48,646 bases of DNA from Rubrivivax sp. (GCA_026785885.1 JAJAZC010000121.1:1-48646); one strand, 5' to 3'. Shown: positions 33,569 to 42,502, counted from the stretch's first letter. Numbers and translations are program-made. The notes: generated by a model not told the origin, from the letters alone.

Positions 33569-35653
33569 TCATGGCGCGGCTGCGGCTGATACGGCGGCGT
33601 CCACGGCGCCCAGCCGCAACAGCGCCCCGCCTTCGGGCACCTGGTCGCCCACGCCGTACAACAGCTCTTCGATCACGCCGTCGTGCGGCGCGCTGATGGT
33701 GTGCTCCATCTTCATCGCCTCCATCACCGCCAGCGCCTGGCCGCGCTGCACGCGGTCACCGGCGCGGACCAGAAAGGACACGACCTTGCCCGGCATCGGC
33801 GCGGTCAGGCGGCCCGCCTCCTGAGCGCTGTCGCCGGCATGCGCAATCGGATCGAACCGCGCCAGCAGCGCGCTGCCCTGGGGCGCGAACACGGCATAAC
33901 GGTCACCATGCGCGTACACAGCCAGCGTGCGGCGGTCGTCGCCCAATTGCACGTCGAAGCGCGCGTCGCCCAGCAGCTGCGTCATCAGCGGCCAGCTCTG
34001 GCCATCGATCTGCAGCCGCGTGGCGCCGTCGTGCAGCCGCGTCAGCGTCGCGTGCAGCGTTGGCTGCGCCGGCTCGCCTTCAGCCACCAGATCGAGCCGG
34101 CGCTGCGCACCGCCATGCAGCCGCCAGCCGTCGCGCCGGCTCCAGGGGTCGGCGTCCTGCAGCGCCGCCTCGGCGGCCAGGCGGTGTGCGGCCACACCGG
34201 CGGCAGCCCAGGCCGCGGCAAGCGGCGGCACTTCGAACAGCGCCGCGTGTTCGCGCTCGATCAACGCGGTATCCAGATCGGCGCTGGCGAAAGCCCGGCT
34301 CGCGACCACACGGCGCAGGAAAGCGACGTTGGTGGCCAGGCCCATGATGTGCGTGCCGGCCAGTGCCGTGGCCAGCCGCGCCAGCGCTTGCGCGCGGTCT
34401 TCGCCCCAGACCACGAGCTTGGCAATCATGCTGTCGTAGTGCGGGCTGATCGCATCGCCTTCGCGCACGCCGCTGTCCACACGCGGCAGCGCATCGCTGC
34501 GCTCGAAGGCCACGTGCTGCGGCCAGCGTGCGATATGCAGCGTGCCGGTGGCGGGCAGAAAGTTGGCATCCGGGTTTTCGGCGCAGATGCGCGCTTCGAT
34601 CGCGTGGCCGCGCATCGTGAGCTGGTCTTGACGCAGGGGCAGCGGCTCGCCGGCGGCCACGCGCAATTGCCACTCGACGAGGTCCAGCCCGGTGATGGCT
34701 TCCGTCACCGGGTGCTCGACCTGCAGCCGCGTGTTCATCTCCATGAAGTAAAAGCGCAGGTCGCTGCTGTCGCTGCTGTCGCTGTTGTCGCTGCTATTGC
34801 CGCCGTCATCGGCAGGCTCGGCGATGAACTCCACCGTGCCGGCGCCGACATAGCCCACCGCGCGCGCGGCAGCCACCGCAGCGGCGCCCATCTCGGCACG
34901 GCGCTCGGCGCTGATGCCGGGTGCGGGCGCTTCTTCCAGCACTTTCTGGTGGCGGCGCTGCACGCTGCAGTCGCGCTCGAAGAGGTGGATGCAGTGGCCG
35001 TGCGCATCACCGAAGACCTGAATCTCGATGTGCCGCGGCCGCCGCACATAACGCTCGACAAGCACGTGTTGATCGCCGAAGCTATTCAGCGCCTCGCGCT
35101 GGCAGGCAGCCAGTGCGGCGATGAAATCGCTGGCCCGGTCGACACGCCGCATGCCCTTGCCACCGCCACCCGCACTTGCCTTGATCAGCACCGGGTAGCC
35201 GATCTGCGCGGCCTGCGCGGCCAGGAAGGCCGGCTCGTTGTTGCCGCCGTGGTAGCCGGGCACCAGCGGCACGCCGGCTTGGGCCATCAGCGACTTGGCT
35301 GCGCTCTTGCTGCCCATGGCCGCAATGGCTTCGGGCGGCGGGCCGACGAAGACCAGGCCGGCGGCAGCGCAGGCGCGCGCGAAAACCTCGTTCTCGCTCA
35401 AGAAGCCGTAGCCTGGATGCACGGCCTGCGCCCCTGTGGCCTGCGCGGCTTCGATGATGCGGTGCATCACCAGGTAGCTGTCGCGCGGCGCGTTGCTGCC
35501 GACGCGCACGGCTTCATCGCAGGCGCGCACGTGGCGCGCTTGCGCGTCGGCGTCGGAGTACACCGCCACCGTGCGCACGCCGAGGCGGCGGGCCGTGGCT
35601 GCCACGCGGCAGGCAATTTCACCGCGGTTGGCGATCAGTATCTTCGTGAACAT
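33569..35653 (-). CDS. liuD: Methylcrotonyl-CoA carboxylase biotin-carrying subunit
   Basis: A 694-residue subunit with biotin carboxylase (residues ~1-460: FTKILIANRGEIACRV, KASAGGGGKGMR ATP-grasp loop, EMNTRLQVEHPVTE), a linker, and a C-terminal biotinyl domain with AVMEAMKMEHT (biotin lysine) ending GAVDA. It makes carboxybiotin for LiuB, which carboxylates 3-methylcrotonyl-CoA. An unusual acidic/serine insert (NSSDNSDSSDSSD) sits just before the FYFMEMNTRLQVEH strand and is encoded by a 9-bp repeat. Operon context separates it from acetyl- or propionyl-CoA carboxylase subunits. Confidence 0.94.
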   Translation of the reverse strand: MFTKILIANRGEIACRVAATARRLGVRTVAVYSDADAQARHVRACDEAVRVGSNAPRDSYLVMHRIIEAAQATGAQAVHPGYGFLSENEVFARACAAAGLVFVGPPPEAIAAMGSKSAAKSLMAQAGVPLVPGYHGGNNEPAFLAAQAAQIGYPVLIKASAGGGGKGMRRVDRASDFIAALAACQREALNSFGDQHVLVERYVRRPRHIEIQVFGDAHGHCIHLFERDCSVQRRHQKVLEEAPAPGISAERRAEMGAAAVAAARAVGYVGAGTVEFIAEPADDGGNSSDNSDSSDSSDLRFYFMEMNTRLQVEHPVTEAITGLDLVEWQLRVAAGEPLPLRQDQLTMRGHAIEARICAENPDANFLPATGTLHIARWPQHVAFERSDALPRVDSGVREGDAISPHYDSMIAKLVVWGEDRAQALARLATALAGTHIMGLATNVAFLRRVVASRAFASADLDTALIEREHAALFEVPPLAAAWAAAGVAAHRLAAEAALQDADPWSRRDGWRLHGGAQRRLDLVAEGEPAQPTLHATLTRLHDGATRLQIDGQSWPLMTQLLGDARFDVQLGDDRRTLAVYAHGDRYAVFAPQGSALLARFDPIAHAGDSAQEAGRLTAPMPGKVVSFLVRAGDRVQRGQALAVMEAMKMEHTISAPHDGVIEELLYGVGDQVPEGGALLRLGAVDAAVSAAAAP
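34761..34796. repeat. 9-bp tandem repeat in liuD encoding Ser/Asp run
   Basis: Four 9-mers of the TCGCTGCTG type (one with GTTG, one ending CTA) encode Ser-Ser-Asp or Asn-Ser-Asp on the minus strand. It inserts a flexible acidic loop into the carboxylase domain without a frameshift. Confidence 0.9.
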
Positions 35654-35663
35654 GGCACGTCCT

Positions 35664-36290
35664 TCAAGCCGCCGCCGGGCTGGGTTTGAACAGCCGCCGC
35701 AGCAGCGCGCGCAGCACTTTGAACAGCACGACGATGGTGGTGAGCGCGATCAGCACCATCACCACCAAGAGCGGCCAGAACCAGGCCGGGTGCTCGTAGG
35801 CCAGCCACAGCATCACCGGCACCGCGGCATCGCCGGCCAGCGACATTGCAATGTTGGAAAACGGCTCCGGCGATGTGTTGACCGCTGCTCGCGAGGTGAT
35901 CTTGGCGGTGTGCGACGTGGCCGCCAGCGTGCCGCCGGCGAGTGCAGCGATCAGCGCCCAGCTGGCAGAGTCACCACCCAGGCCCCCGAAGGCGCCGGCT
36001 GCCAGCGCTGCACCCGCGGGTATGCGGATCACGGTGTGCACGGTGTCCCACAGGGAATCGACGAAAGGAATCTTGTCGGCAACAAATTCCACCATCAGCA
36101 TCAGCCCGCTGGCGCCCAGCACCCAGGGGTTCTGCAGCACCTGCAAGCCGGCGGGTAGCGGCACCCAGCCCAGGGTGCCCACCAGGCCGGTGATGAAGAC
36201 CACCGCATACAGCCGCAGCCCGCTGGCCCAGCCGAGTGCAGCGGCCATCGCGGCCAATGCGGACACATCGAGCGCACTGCCGATGTTCAT
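35664..36290 (-). CDS. DUF4126 membrane protein
   Basis: A 208-residue membrane protein with about five hydrophobic segments. ALGWASGLRLYAVVFITGLVG and LMLMVEFVADKIPFVDSLWDTVHTVIRIPAGA match the DUF4126 family, with a glycine-rich GAFGGLGGDSASWALIAALAGGTLAATSHTAK stretch. Function is unknown. The start overlaps the liuC stop (ATGA) and the end is 10 bases from liuD, so it is embedded in the liu operon. Confidence 0.9.
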   Translation of the reverse strand: MNIGSALDVSALAAMAAALGWASGLRLYAVVFITGLVGTLGWVPLPAGLQVLQNPWVLGASGLMLMVEFVADKIPFVDSLWDTVHTVIRIPAGAALAAGAFGGLGGDSASWALIAALAGGTLAATSHTAKITSRAAVNTSPEPFSNIAMSLAGDAAVPVMLWLAYEHPAWFWPLLVVMVLIALTTIVVLFKVLRALLRRLFKPSPAAA

Positions 36291-37069
36291 CGCCAGCCGG
36301 GCTCACGTTTGTCGAGAAAGGCTTTGACGCCTTCGCGCCCTTCGTCGCTGGCACGGATGTCGGCGATGCGGCGGGCCGTCTCGTCGCGCAGCGCGGCGTC
36401 GATGGCGCGGCCTTCGATGTCCTGCACCAGACGTTTGCAGGCCCGCACCGCGGCCGGCCCGTTGGCCACCAGCGCGCTGACGATGCCGGCGACCGTGCTG
36501 TCCAATCGATCGGCCGCCGCGACCTCGTGCACCAAGCCCAGAACCTGCGCCTGCGCAGCGCTGAAGCGCTCGGCGGTAAGGAAGTAGCGGCGCGAAGCCT
36601 GCACGCCCAAAGCGCGTACGACATAGGGGCCGATGGTGGCCGGCAGCAAACCGAGCCGCGCTTCGCTCAAGCAGAAGTGCGCGCCCTCGGCGGCCACCAG
36701 CACATCGCACACGGCAGCCAGGCCGACACCACCGGCATAACAGTCACCCTGGATGCGGCCGACCAGCGGCACCGGGCAGGTCGCCAGCGTCCACAGCATC
36801 TGCGCCAGCGCCGAGGCATCGGCGTGGTTCTGCTGCCAGTCGTAGTCGGCCATGCGGCGCATCCAGGCCAGATCGGCGCCGGCGCAAAAGGCTTTGCCGT
36901 GCCCACCCAGCACGATGGCGCGCAGATCACGGTCGGCACCCAGCATCGTGAAAGCGGCCGTCAGCTCGGCGATGACGCCGTCGTTGAAGGCGTTGCGGAC
37001 GTCGGGGCGGTTCAGCCAGACCTCGGCGACATGCGCGCTGGTGCGGCGGATGTCCAGCGTTGTGCTCAT
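36287..37069 (-). CDS. liuC: Methylglutaconyl-CoA hydratase (enoyl-CoA hydratase family)
   Basis: A 260-residue crotonase-fold protein with GHGKAFCAGADLAWMRRMADY (oxyanion loop) and GRIQGDCYAGGVGLAAVCDVLVAAEGAHFCLSEARLGLLPATIGPYV. In the liu context it hydrates 3-methylglutaconyl-CoA to HMG-CoA. I start at ATG 37069, the usual N-terminus (MSTTLDIRRTS); the listed 520-residue ORF extends antisense through the DinB gene. The ATG overlaps the stop of the GNAT-DinB gene, which places the hexanucleotide repeat just upstream of its ribosome-binding region. Confidence 0.93.
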   Translation of the reverse strand: MSTTLDIRRTSAHVAEVWLNRPDVRNAFNDGVIAELTAAFTMLGADRDLRAIVLGGHGKAFCAGADLAWMRRMADYDWQQNHADASALAQMLWTLATCPVPLVGRIQGDCYAGGVGLAAVCDVLVAAEGAHFCLSEARLGLLPATIGPYVVRALGVQASRRYFLTAERFSAAQAQVLGLVHEVAAADRLDSTVAGIVSALVANGPAAVRACKRLVQDIEGRAIDAALRDETARRIADIRASDEGREGVKAFLDKREPGWR

Positions 37070-38352
37070 CGCTGCGCCTGCATGTTCGTGTTCGTGTGCG
37101 ACTGCGTTTGTGGCTGTGGCTGTGGCTGTGGCTGTGGCTGTGGCTGGGGTTGTGGCTGTGGCTGTGGCTGCGTCTGAATTTGTGTCCGCATCTGCATCTG
37201 CATCTGCATCTGCATCTGCATCTGCGTCTGCATCTGCGTCTGCATCTGCATCTGCGTCTGCGTCTGCGTCTGCATCTGCGTCTGCGTCTGTGGCGTCTGG
37301 TCCTGCTGCAGCATTGGCACCATGTCCAACTCCGGGCAGGGCCGGCCCATCGCCGTCAGCGCGGCTGTGATCTGCCCGCGGTGGTGAATGCCGTGGTTGA
37401 AAACGTGCGCCAGCGTGGCCGCAAAAGGCAGCTCCATGGGCTGGCCGTCGGTGCGGGTGTAGGCCAGCGTGCCGGCCAGCCGGCCTTCGGGACAGACCTC
37501 GATCAGCGGTGTCCAGGCCAGCGCACCGTCGAGCAGGCGCTGTCGCAAGCGCACGCGGTCGGCCTCGGCCTCGGAGTCCAGCGCCAGTGCTTCGGAGCGG
37601 CCTTCGGCAAAACGCGCAAACCACAACAGGTGCTCGGCCAGCAGCAGGTGATTCAGTGTGCCGTGGATGCTCGTGAAGAACAGGCCCGCGTCGCGCCGGT
37701 AGTCGGCGTCCGGCAGTGCGTCCACGTGCTCGTACAGATGTTGCGTGGCCCAGCGGTTGTAGCGCGCCAGCGTCTGCAGATGGTCGCGCAGCGGTGAGCG
37801 GTCCAGGCCCTTGAGCATGATCACGCTGCGGTAGGCGCGGCCCTGCCACTGCACGCTGCCGACATCGCCGTAACCCAGGTGGCGGTACAGCGCGCGCAAG
37901 GCATCGGCTGGCTCGGCGGTATCCAGCGCCATGCGGCGGTAGCCGTTCTTGCGCGCCCAGCGTTCGCAGGCTTCGACGAGCCGACGGCCCACACCACGGC
38001 CCTGCGTGGCCGGGTCGACCGCAAACTGGTGGAAGTGCGCGGTGTCGGGGTCGCGGAACCAGGGCACGTCAGCAGTCCAGGGTGCGCTGTCGATGTCGTA
38101 GGGGCCGCACACCGTGACCGTGCCGACGACGCTGCCGCCGGCATCGGCCACGAGGCACTGGCCTTCGGCCACCCGCCGGCGTGTCACCTCGGCACCCTGC
38201 GTTGCGGCGACGAAGTTCAGACCCTGCGCGGCCAGCAGCGCGTAGGCGCGGTGCAGCAACGCGTTCAGCGCCTCCAGCGAATCGCGCGCGGCGAGCGGGC
38301 GGATGTCGATCACAGCGGGCGCAGCCTCAAAGGTTGATCGGGTGTTCCGCAT
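37066..38352 (-). CDS. GNAT acetyltransferase-DinB fusion with Gln-rich repeat tail
   Basis: A 428-residue two-domain protein. Residues ~15-180 are a GNAT N-acetyltransferase, with the acetyl-CoA loop QFAVDPATQGRGVGRRLVEACE and the C-terminal ALYRHLGYGDVG. Residues ~185-350 are a DinB/YfiT four-helix bundle (LARYNRWATQHLYEHV, GTLNHLLLAEHLLWF, HVFNHGIHHRGQ), with histidines placed to bind a metal. The last ~77 residues are low complexity: MQTQ repeats, then PQPQ repeats, encoded by hexanucleotide arrays. I start at ATG 38352 (MRNTRSTFEAAPAV). It lies between liuB and liuC. Its role in leucine breakdown, if any, is unknown; it may detoxify by acetyl or thiol transfer. Confidence 0.85.
   Translation of the reverse strand: MRNTRSTFEAAPAVIDIRPLAARDSLEALNALLHRAYALLAAQGLNFVAATQGAEVTRRRVAEGQCLVADAGGSVVGTVTVCGPYDIDSAPWTADVPWFRDPDTAHFHQFAVDPATQGRGVGRRLVEACERWARKNGYRRMALDTAEPADALRALYRHLGYGDVGSVQWQGRAYRSVIMLKGLDRSPLRDHLQTLARYNRWATQHLYEHVDALPDADYRRDAGLFFTSIHGTLNHLLLAEHLLWFARFAEGRSEALALDSEAEADRVRLRQRLLDGALAWTPLIEVCPEGRLAGTLAYTRTDGQPMELPFAATLAHVFNHGIHHRGQITAALTAMGRPCPELDMVPMLQQDQTPQTQTQMQTQTQTQMQMQTQMQTQMQMQMQMQMQMRTQIQTQPQPQPQPQPQPQPQPQPQPQTQSHTNTNMQAQR
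37108..37291. repeat. Two adjoining hexanucleotide arrays (TGTGGC and CATCTG/CGTCTG)
   Basis: About ten TGTGGC units are followed, after a short interruption, by about seventeen CATCTG or CGTCTG units. On the minus strand they encode Pro-Gln, and Gln-Met or Gln-Thr, respectively. Six-base units keep the frame, so length changes do not disturb coupling to liuC. Confidence 0.93.
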
Positions 38353-38369
38353 GCAGGTGACATGCGAAT

Positions 38370-39980
38370 TCACATGCGAAAGATGCCGAATCGCGGGCAG
38401 TCCGGGATCGGCGCGTTGAGGCTTGCGCTCAAGCCCAAAGCGAGCACACGGCGCGTGTCGGCCGGGTCGATGACGCCGTCGTCCCACAGGCGCGCGCTGG
38501 CGTAGTACGGGTGCGCCTGGTGCTCGAACTGCTTCAGGATCGGCGCCTTGAACGCGGCTTCTTCATCAGCAGTCCAGCGGCCGCCTTTGGCTTCGATACC
38601 GTCACGCTTGACGGTGGCCAACACACCTGCGGCCTGCTCGCCGCCCATCACGCTGATGCGCGCGTTGGGCCACATCCACAAGAAGCGCGGGCTGTACGCG
38701 CGGCCACACATGCCGTAATTGCCGGCGCCGAAACTGCCGCCGATGATGACGGTTAGCTTTGGCACCGTGGCGGTGGCCACCGCCGTCACCATCTTGGCGC
38801 CGTGTTTGGCAATGCCGTCGTTCTCGGCCTTCTTTCCGACCATGAAGCCGGTAATGTTCTGCAAGAAGATCAGCGGCACGCGGCGCTGGCAGCACAGCTC
38901 GATGAAGTGCGCGCCCTTTTGCGCGCTCTCACCGAACAGGATGCCGTTGTTGGCGATGATGCCCACCGGCAAACCTTCGATGTGCGCAAAACCCGTCACC
39001 AGCGTGGCGCCGTAACGGGCCTTGAATTCATCGAACTCGCTGCCGTCGACCAGCCGCGCGATGATTTCGCGCACATCGAAGGGTTTGCGCGGGTCGCTCG
39101 GGATTACGCCGTGCAGCTCAGCCGCATCGAACAGCGGCGCCCGCGGCGGCACGCGCAGCAACTGATCGGGTTTGCGCCAGTTGAGGTTGGCCACACTGGC
39201 GCGCGCAATGGCCAGCGCGTGCAGGTCGTTCTCGGCCAGGTGGTCGGCCACACCCGACAGTCGCGTGTGCACATCACCGCCGCCCAGGTCTTCAGCACTC
39301 ACGACCTCACCCGTGGCGGCCTTTACCAGTGGAGGGCCGCCGAGAAAGATGGTGCCCTGGTTCTTGACGATGATGGCTTCGTCGCTCATCGCCGGCACGT
39401 ACGCGCCGCCGGCCGTGCAAGAGCCCATGACGACGGCGATCTGCGGAATGCCCAGCGACGACATCTGCGCCTGGTTGTAGAAGATGCGGCCGAAGTGATC
39501 GCGGTCCGGAAAGACCTCGTCCTGGTTGGGCAGGTTGGCGCCGCCGCTGTCGACCAAGTAGATGCAGGGCAGCCGGTTTTGCTGCGCCACCTCTTGCGCG
39601 CGCAGGTGTTTTTTCACCGTCAGCGGGTAGTAGGTGCCGCCCTTGACGGTGGCGTCGTTGCACACGATCAGGCACTCGACACCGCTGACACGCCCGATGC
39701 CGGTAATCAAACCCGCGCCGGGCGCGGCGTTGTCGTAGAGGTCCAGCGCGGCCAGCGGCGCCAGCTCCAGGAACGGCGTGTCGGGGTCCAGCAGCATTTC
39801 CACCCGCTCGCGCGGCAGCAGCTTGCCGCGCGCAGTGTGCTTGGCGCGCGCTGCTTCGCCACCGCCCAGCGCGATCTGCGCCAGCTTCGCGTTGAGGTCG
39901 TCAATCAGCCCGCGCATCGAAGCCGCACCGGCCTTGAATGCCTCGGAGCGCGGGTTGAGTTTGGACGTAAGCGCGGGCAT
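38370..39980 (-). CDS. liuB: Methylcrotonyl-CoA carboxylase carboxyltransferase subunit
   Basis: A 536-residue carboxyltransferase of the acyl-CoA carboxylase beta family. Visible are [28 protein letters not shown], the [30 protein letters not shown] segment specific to methylcrotonyl/geranyl-CoA types, [13 protein letters not shown], and [42 protein letters not shown]. It transfers CO2 from biotin on LiuD to 3-methylcrotonyl-CoA. GAGGAG precedes the ATG. It is the first gene of the cluster; isovaleryl-CoA dehydrogenase (LiuA) is not upstream here. Confidence 0.95.
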   Translation of the reverse strand: MPALTSKLNPRSEAFKAGAASMRGLIDDLNAKLAQIALGGGEAARAKHTARGKLLPRERVEMLLDPDTPFLELAPLAALDLYDNAAPGAGLITGIGRVSGVECLIVCNDATVKGGTYYPLTVKKHLRAQEVAQQNRLPCIYLVDSGGANLPNQDEVFPDRDHFGRIFYNQAQMSSLGIPQIAVVMGSCTAGGAYVPAMSDEAIIVKNQGTIFLGGPPLVKAATGEVVSAEDLGGGDVHTRLSGVADHLAENDLHALAIARASVANLNWRKPDQLLRVPPRAPLFDAAELHGVIPSDPRKPFDVREIIARLVDGSEFDEFKARYGATLVTGFAHIEGLPVGIIANNGILFGESAQKGAHFIELCCQRRVPLIFLQNITGFMVGKKAENDGIAKHGAKMVTAVATATVPKLTVIIGGSFGAGNYGMCGRAYSPRFLWMWPNARISVMGGEQAAGVLATVKRDGIEAKGGRWTADEEAAFKAPILKQFEHQAHPYYASARLWDDGVIDPADTRRVLALGLSASLNAPIPDCPRFGIFRM

Positions 39981-40025
39981 GGGCGGGGGTCTCCTCGGCT
40001 GGCCGGTCAGGCTCTCGCGGCCTGG

Positions 40026-40041
40026 TTGACGTTAACGTCAA
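40026..40041. promoter_or_regulatory. Perfect 16-bp palindrome, probable LiuR operator
   Basis: TTGACGTTAACGTCAA is a perfect palindrome 46 bases upstream of the liuB start. It resembles the published consensus for LiuR, the MerR-type repressor of leucine/isovalerate catabolism genes in proteobacteria. Position and operon content agree. The regulator gene is not in the window. Confidence 0.75.
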
Positions 40042-40113
40042 TCGATTCTAGGTTGGGGCCGCGACGCGGCGGGGGTCTGGCAAGCGCGCCCAACAGCCGC
40101 AGCGACTGCACCG

Positions 40114-40527
40114 TCAAGATCCCGCGGTGGGCCCGGTATCCGGCAGCACCACCGGCGCACCAGCCGCGCGCCAGGCGCTGAAGCCGCCGTCGACATGGCA
40201 CACCCGCTGCAGCCCCATGTCCTGCAGCGTCTTGGCTGCCAGCGCCGAGCGCCAGCCGGCGGCGCAAAACAGCACGACGCGCCGGCCTTGGCCGAACACC
40301 GGCTTGAAGTAGTCGCTGTGCGGATCGACCCAGAACTCCAGCACGCCGCGCGGTGCATGAAAGGCGCCGGGGATGCCACCCTCGCGCTGCAACTCGCGCA
40401 CGTCGCGGATGTCGACGAACAGCGCGTCGGGATCGGGCAGCAGCGCTTGCGCTTCGGACAAGCCAATCGTCTGCACCTCGCGCAGCGCTTCGTCGACGAG
40501 TTGGCGGACGGTTTTCATGGACGACAT
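40114..40527 (-). CDS. Rhodanese-domain sulfurtransferase-like protein
   Basis: A single-domain rhodanese of ~137 residues: ALFVDIRDVRELQREGGIPGAFHAPRG, then the active-site loop VLFCAAGWRSALAAKTLQDMGL with the catalytic Cys, and VCHVDGGFSAWRAAGAPV. It probably moves sulfane sulfur in the cytoplasm. ATG 40527 or 40518 is preferred over the track's 40575, which would overlap brnA. No partner gene indicates a pathway. Confidence 0.9.
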   Translation of the reverse strand: MSSMKTVRQLVDEALREVQTIGLSEAQALLPDPDALFVDIRDVRELQREGGIPGAFHAPRGVLEFWVDPHSDYFKPVFGQGRRVVLFCAAGWRSALAAKTLQDMGLQRVCHVDGGFSAWRAAGAPVVLPDTGPTAGS

Positions 40528-40556
40528 GGGCTGGGCGAGGCCGCGTGCAAGCGCTC

Positions 40557-40781
40557 TCAGGAATTGCTCGGCCACTTGATCTCGACCTTGCGATTTTGTG
40601 CAAGGCAGTCTCTCAAGTACAGGTTGACGAGGCTCTGGTAAAGCACGCCCGCCTCGGCGGCCATGCTCTTGGAGTACTGAACCACATCCTCGGACAGGCG
40701 CATGGTCACCGACTTCTTGAGCTTTGAGGCGTACGGGTTGGGACGCGACTTCATTTTGGACAAGTTGTATTCCGTTTTCAT
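40557..40781 (-). CDS. brnA: BrnA-like antitoxin (CopG-type DNA-binding)
   Basis: A 74-residue protein with the BrnA pattern KKSVTMRLSEDVVQYSKSMAAEAGVLYQSLVNLYLRDCL, a ribbon-helix-helix followed by a helix. It binds the BrnT ribonuclease toxin and represses the operon. It directly follows the brnT remnant on the same strand, the standard toxin-first order. The frame is intact. Codon use is less GC-biased than in neighbours, suggesting acquisition by transfer. Confidence 0.85.
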   Translation of the reverse strand: MKTEYNLSKMKSRPNPYASKLKKSVTMRLSEDVVQYSKSMAAEAGVLYQSLVNLYLRDCLAQNRKVEIKWPSNS

Positions 40782-41059
40782 TTATCTACCTCGGTAGTGC
40801 CGAGCCTCGGTAACCGTGGCTTTGCGGGCGTAAATGATGCGGATGACGTCCCCATCTTCTGTCTCGCAGTGGCACACCAAAAGAAGTTTGGCGTCTGAAC
40901 TCAAGCCCAGCAAAAGGAAGCGGTCGTCATGCGAAGAGTGCTCATCGTCGAGAAACTGAATTGCGAAGTCGTCATGAAAACGGTCTTGGCCACTTCGAAG
41001 GTGACGTGGTGATTCCTCGCGTTCGACGCAGCCTTTGCGGGGTCCCACTCGAATCGCAT
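40782..41059 (-). pseudogene. brnT: BrnT-like ribonuclease toxin, frameshifted
   Basis: From ATG 41059 the frame reads MRFEWDPAKAASNARNHHVTFEVAKTVF, the normal BrnT N-terminus. After the T-run (complement of 40977-40980) homology continues one frame over as HDDFAIQFLDDEHSSHDDRFLLLGLS and ends RIIYARKATVTEARHYRGR. One missing T in the homopolymer explains it. The 103-residue ORF in the track uses a wrong N-terminal frame. The antitoxin next to it is intact. A sequencing error in the run is possible. Confidence 0.8.
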
Positions 41060-41119
41060 CCATAAATTGGATGGATCGAGGGAGCATGGTCAAGACGATG
41101 GTTCGCTATGGTGCGGGCA

Positions 41120-42502
41120 TCAGCTTGCCCCGCGGATTGCAGGGTCTGCCGGACTTAGCCCAGCCCCCAATTCCGCACCATCGGCAAGCAGCCGCCGCTG
41201 CAGCTCGGCGATGCTGAAAGCGCCCCGCACCCGCAGCGCCGCTGCAGTGCCTGCCGCCTGCCCCATCACGAAGCACGCACCACTGGCGCGTGCTGCGCTT
41301 TGGCCCAGGTGCTGCATGCCGGCGCAGCGCCCGGCCATCAGCAAGTTGGGCACGGCCAGCGGCACCAGCATGCGCCAAGGCAGCGTGTTGAAGGCGTTGT
41401 CGGCGTCGTGCGCAAAGCCCCATTCGATACGTCCGGCCACGTGCTGCTCCAGCGGCCAGGCATTGAGGCCGATGCTGTCGTCGAAGCGCGCGCCTTGCAG
41501 CACCTCGTCGCCACTCAACATGTGTTGGCAGTGCACACGGCGCGATTCGCGGATGCCGACTTGCGCTGCAATTTCGCTGATCTCCGCGGCCTCGAAACCC
41601 GGCACCTCGGCGCGCACAAAGCGCATGAACTCGACGATCTGGCGCCGGCCTTCGACCTCAGCCGCGCTGAGCTGGCGTGCATCGGTAGCGTCGGCCGCCT
41701 GGCCTTGCGCATTGCGCAGCTGCGTGACGTTGGCGCGCCATTCGCGTGGGTTGCGCTGCGGCCGGAGGATGGCACCGCGGCGCGGGAAGCTGTAGCGATC
41801 GGCTGCTGCGTCCATCAGCGCGTCGATGGCGCCGAAACTGCCGATGGCGGCCTGCGCGCGTGCTGCGTCGACGTTGCCGATGCGGAACATCGTGCTCGGG
41901 TACAGCGCGTTGCCGTGGCCGTCGCCTAAAGCGTAGGGCACACCGGCGTGGTGGGCGATATCGGCATCGCCGCTTGCGTCGATGACCTGGCGCGCGCGGA
42001 TGGCCTGGCGGCCGGAGCGGGTCTCGACGATTACCGCGTCGATGGCACCTGCAGGGTCCTTGACGACCGCCACCGCCAACGCGTGCAGCAGCAGCTGCAC
42101 ACCGGCGTCGATCAACCAAGCGTCGGCTGCACATTTGTAGGCCGCGACGTCGTAGCTGCGGACGCGGATGCGGCCCTGCAGCGCGTCCTGCGGGGTGTTG
42201 AGTCCGCCGAGCGCATCGATACGCGCGAGCAGCGCGTCGGCCACGCCGCGCACCAGCGGCTGCATGACGCCGCCGCGCTTGCCGTACAGGCCGGCGAAGT
42301 TGGTGACGCCGCCGGCCGTGCCCATGCCGCCGAGAAAGCCGTAGCGTTCCAGCAGCAGCGTGCTGGCACCGTGGCGCGCGGCGCTGACGGCGGCAGCCAG
42401 GCCGGCCGGGCCGCCGCCGACCACCAGCACGTCGTAGGTGCCGAAGACCGGCGTGTGCCGTGCGGGCTCGGCAACGGCTTGGGTCAGCGGCTCGTCAAGC
42501 AC
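41120..42502 (-). CDS. FAD-dependent oxidoreductase (FAD_oxidored family)
   Basis: A 460-residue flavoprotein. The Rossmann ADP-binding motif is DVLVVGGGPAGLAAAVSAARHG, followed by YGFLGGMGTAGGVTNFAGLY, a family hallmark. DASGDADIAHHAG and the C-terminal MAGRCAGMQHLGQSAAR...MGQAAGTAAAL complete the FAD site. The substrate is unknown. The GTG start abuts the stop of the upstream Bug gene, so the flavoprotein is translated with two solute-binding proteins and may act on the imported acid. Confidence 0.88.
   Translation of the reverse strand: MLDEPLTQAVAEPARHTPVFGTYDVLVVGGGPAGLAAAVSAARHGASTLLLERYGFLGGMGTAGGVTNFAGLYGKRGGVMQPLVRGVADALLARIDALGGLNTPQDALQGRIRVRSYDVAAYKCAADAWLIDAGVQLLLHALAVAVVKDPAGAIDAVIVETRSGRQAIRARQVIDASGDADIAHHAGVPYALGDGHGNALYPSTMFRIGNVDAARAQAAIGSFGAIDALMDAAADRYSFPRRGAILRPQRNPREWRANVTQLRNAQGQAADATDARQLSAAEVEGRRQIVEFMRFVRAEVPGFEAAEISEIAAQVGIRESRRVHCQHMLSGDEVLQGARFDDSIGLNAWPLEQHVAGRIEWGFAHDADNAFNTLPWRMLVPLAVPNLLMAGRCAGMQHLGQSAARASGACFVMGQAAGTAAALRVRGAFSIAELQRRLLADGAELGAGLSPADPAIRGAS

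Noticed and set aside
37108-37291. Hexamer arrays as CRISPR or regulatory iterons
   Set aside because: They are contiguous six-base units inside an open frame encoding Gln-rich repeats; no replication genes nearby.
40026-40041. Palindrome as a transcription terminator
   Set aside because: It has no loop and no T-run, and lies upstream of a gene start at operator distance.
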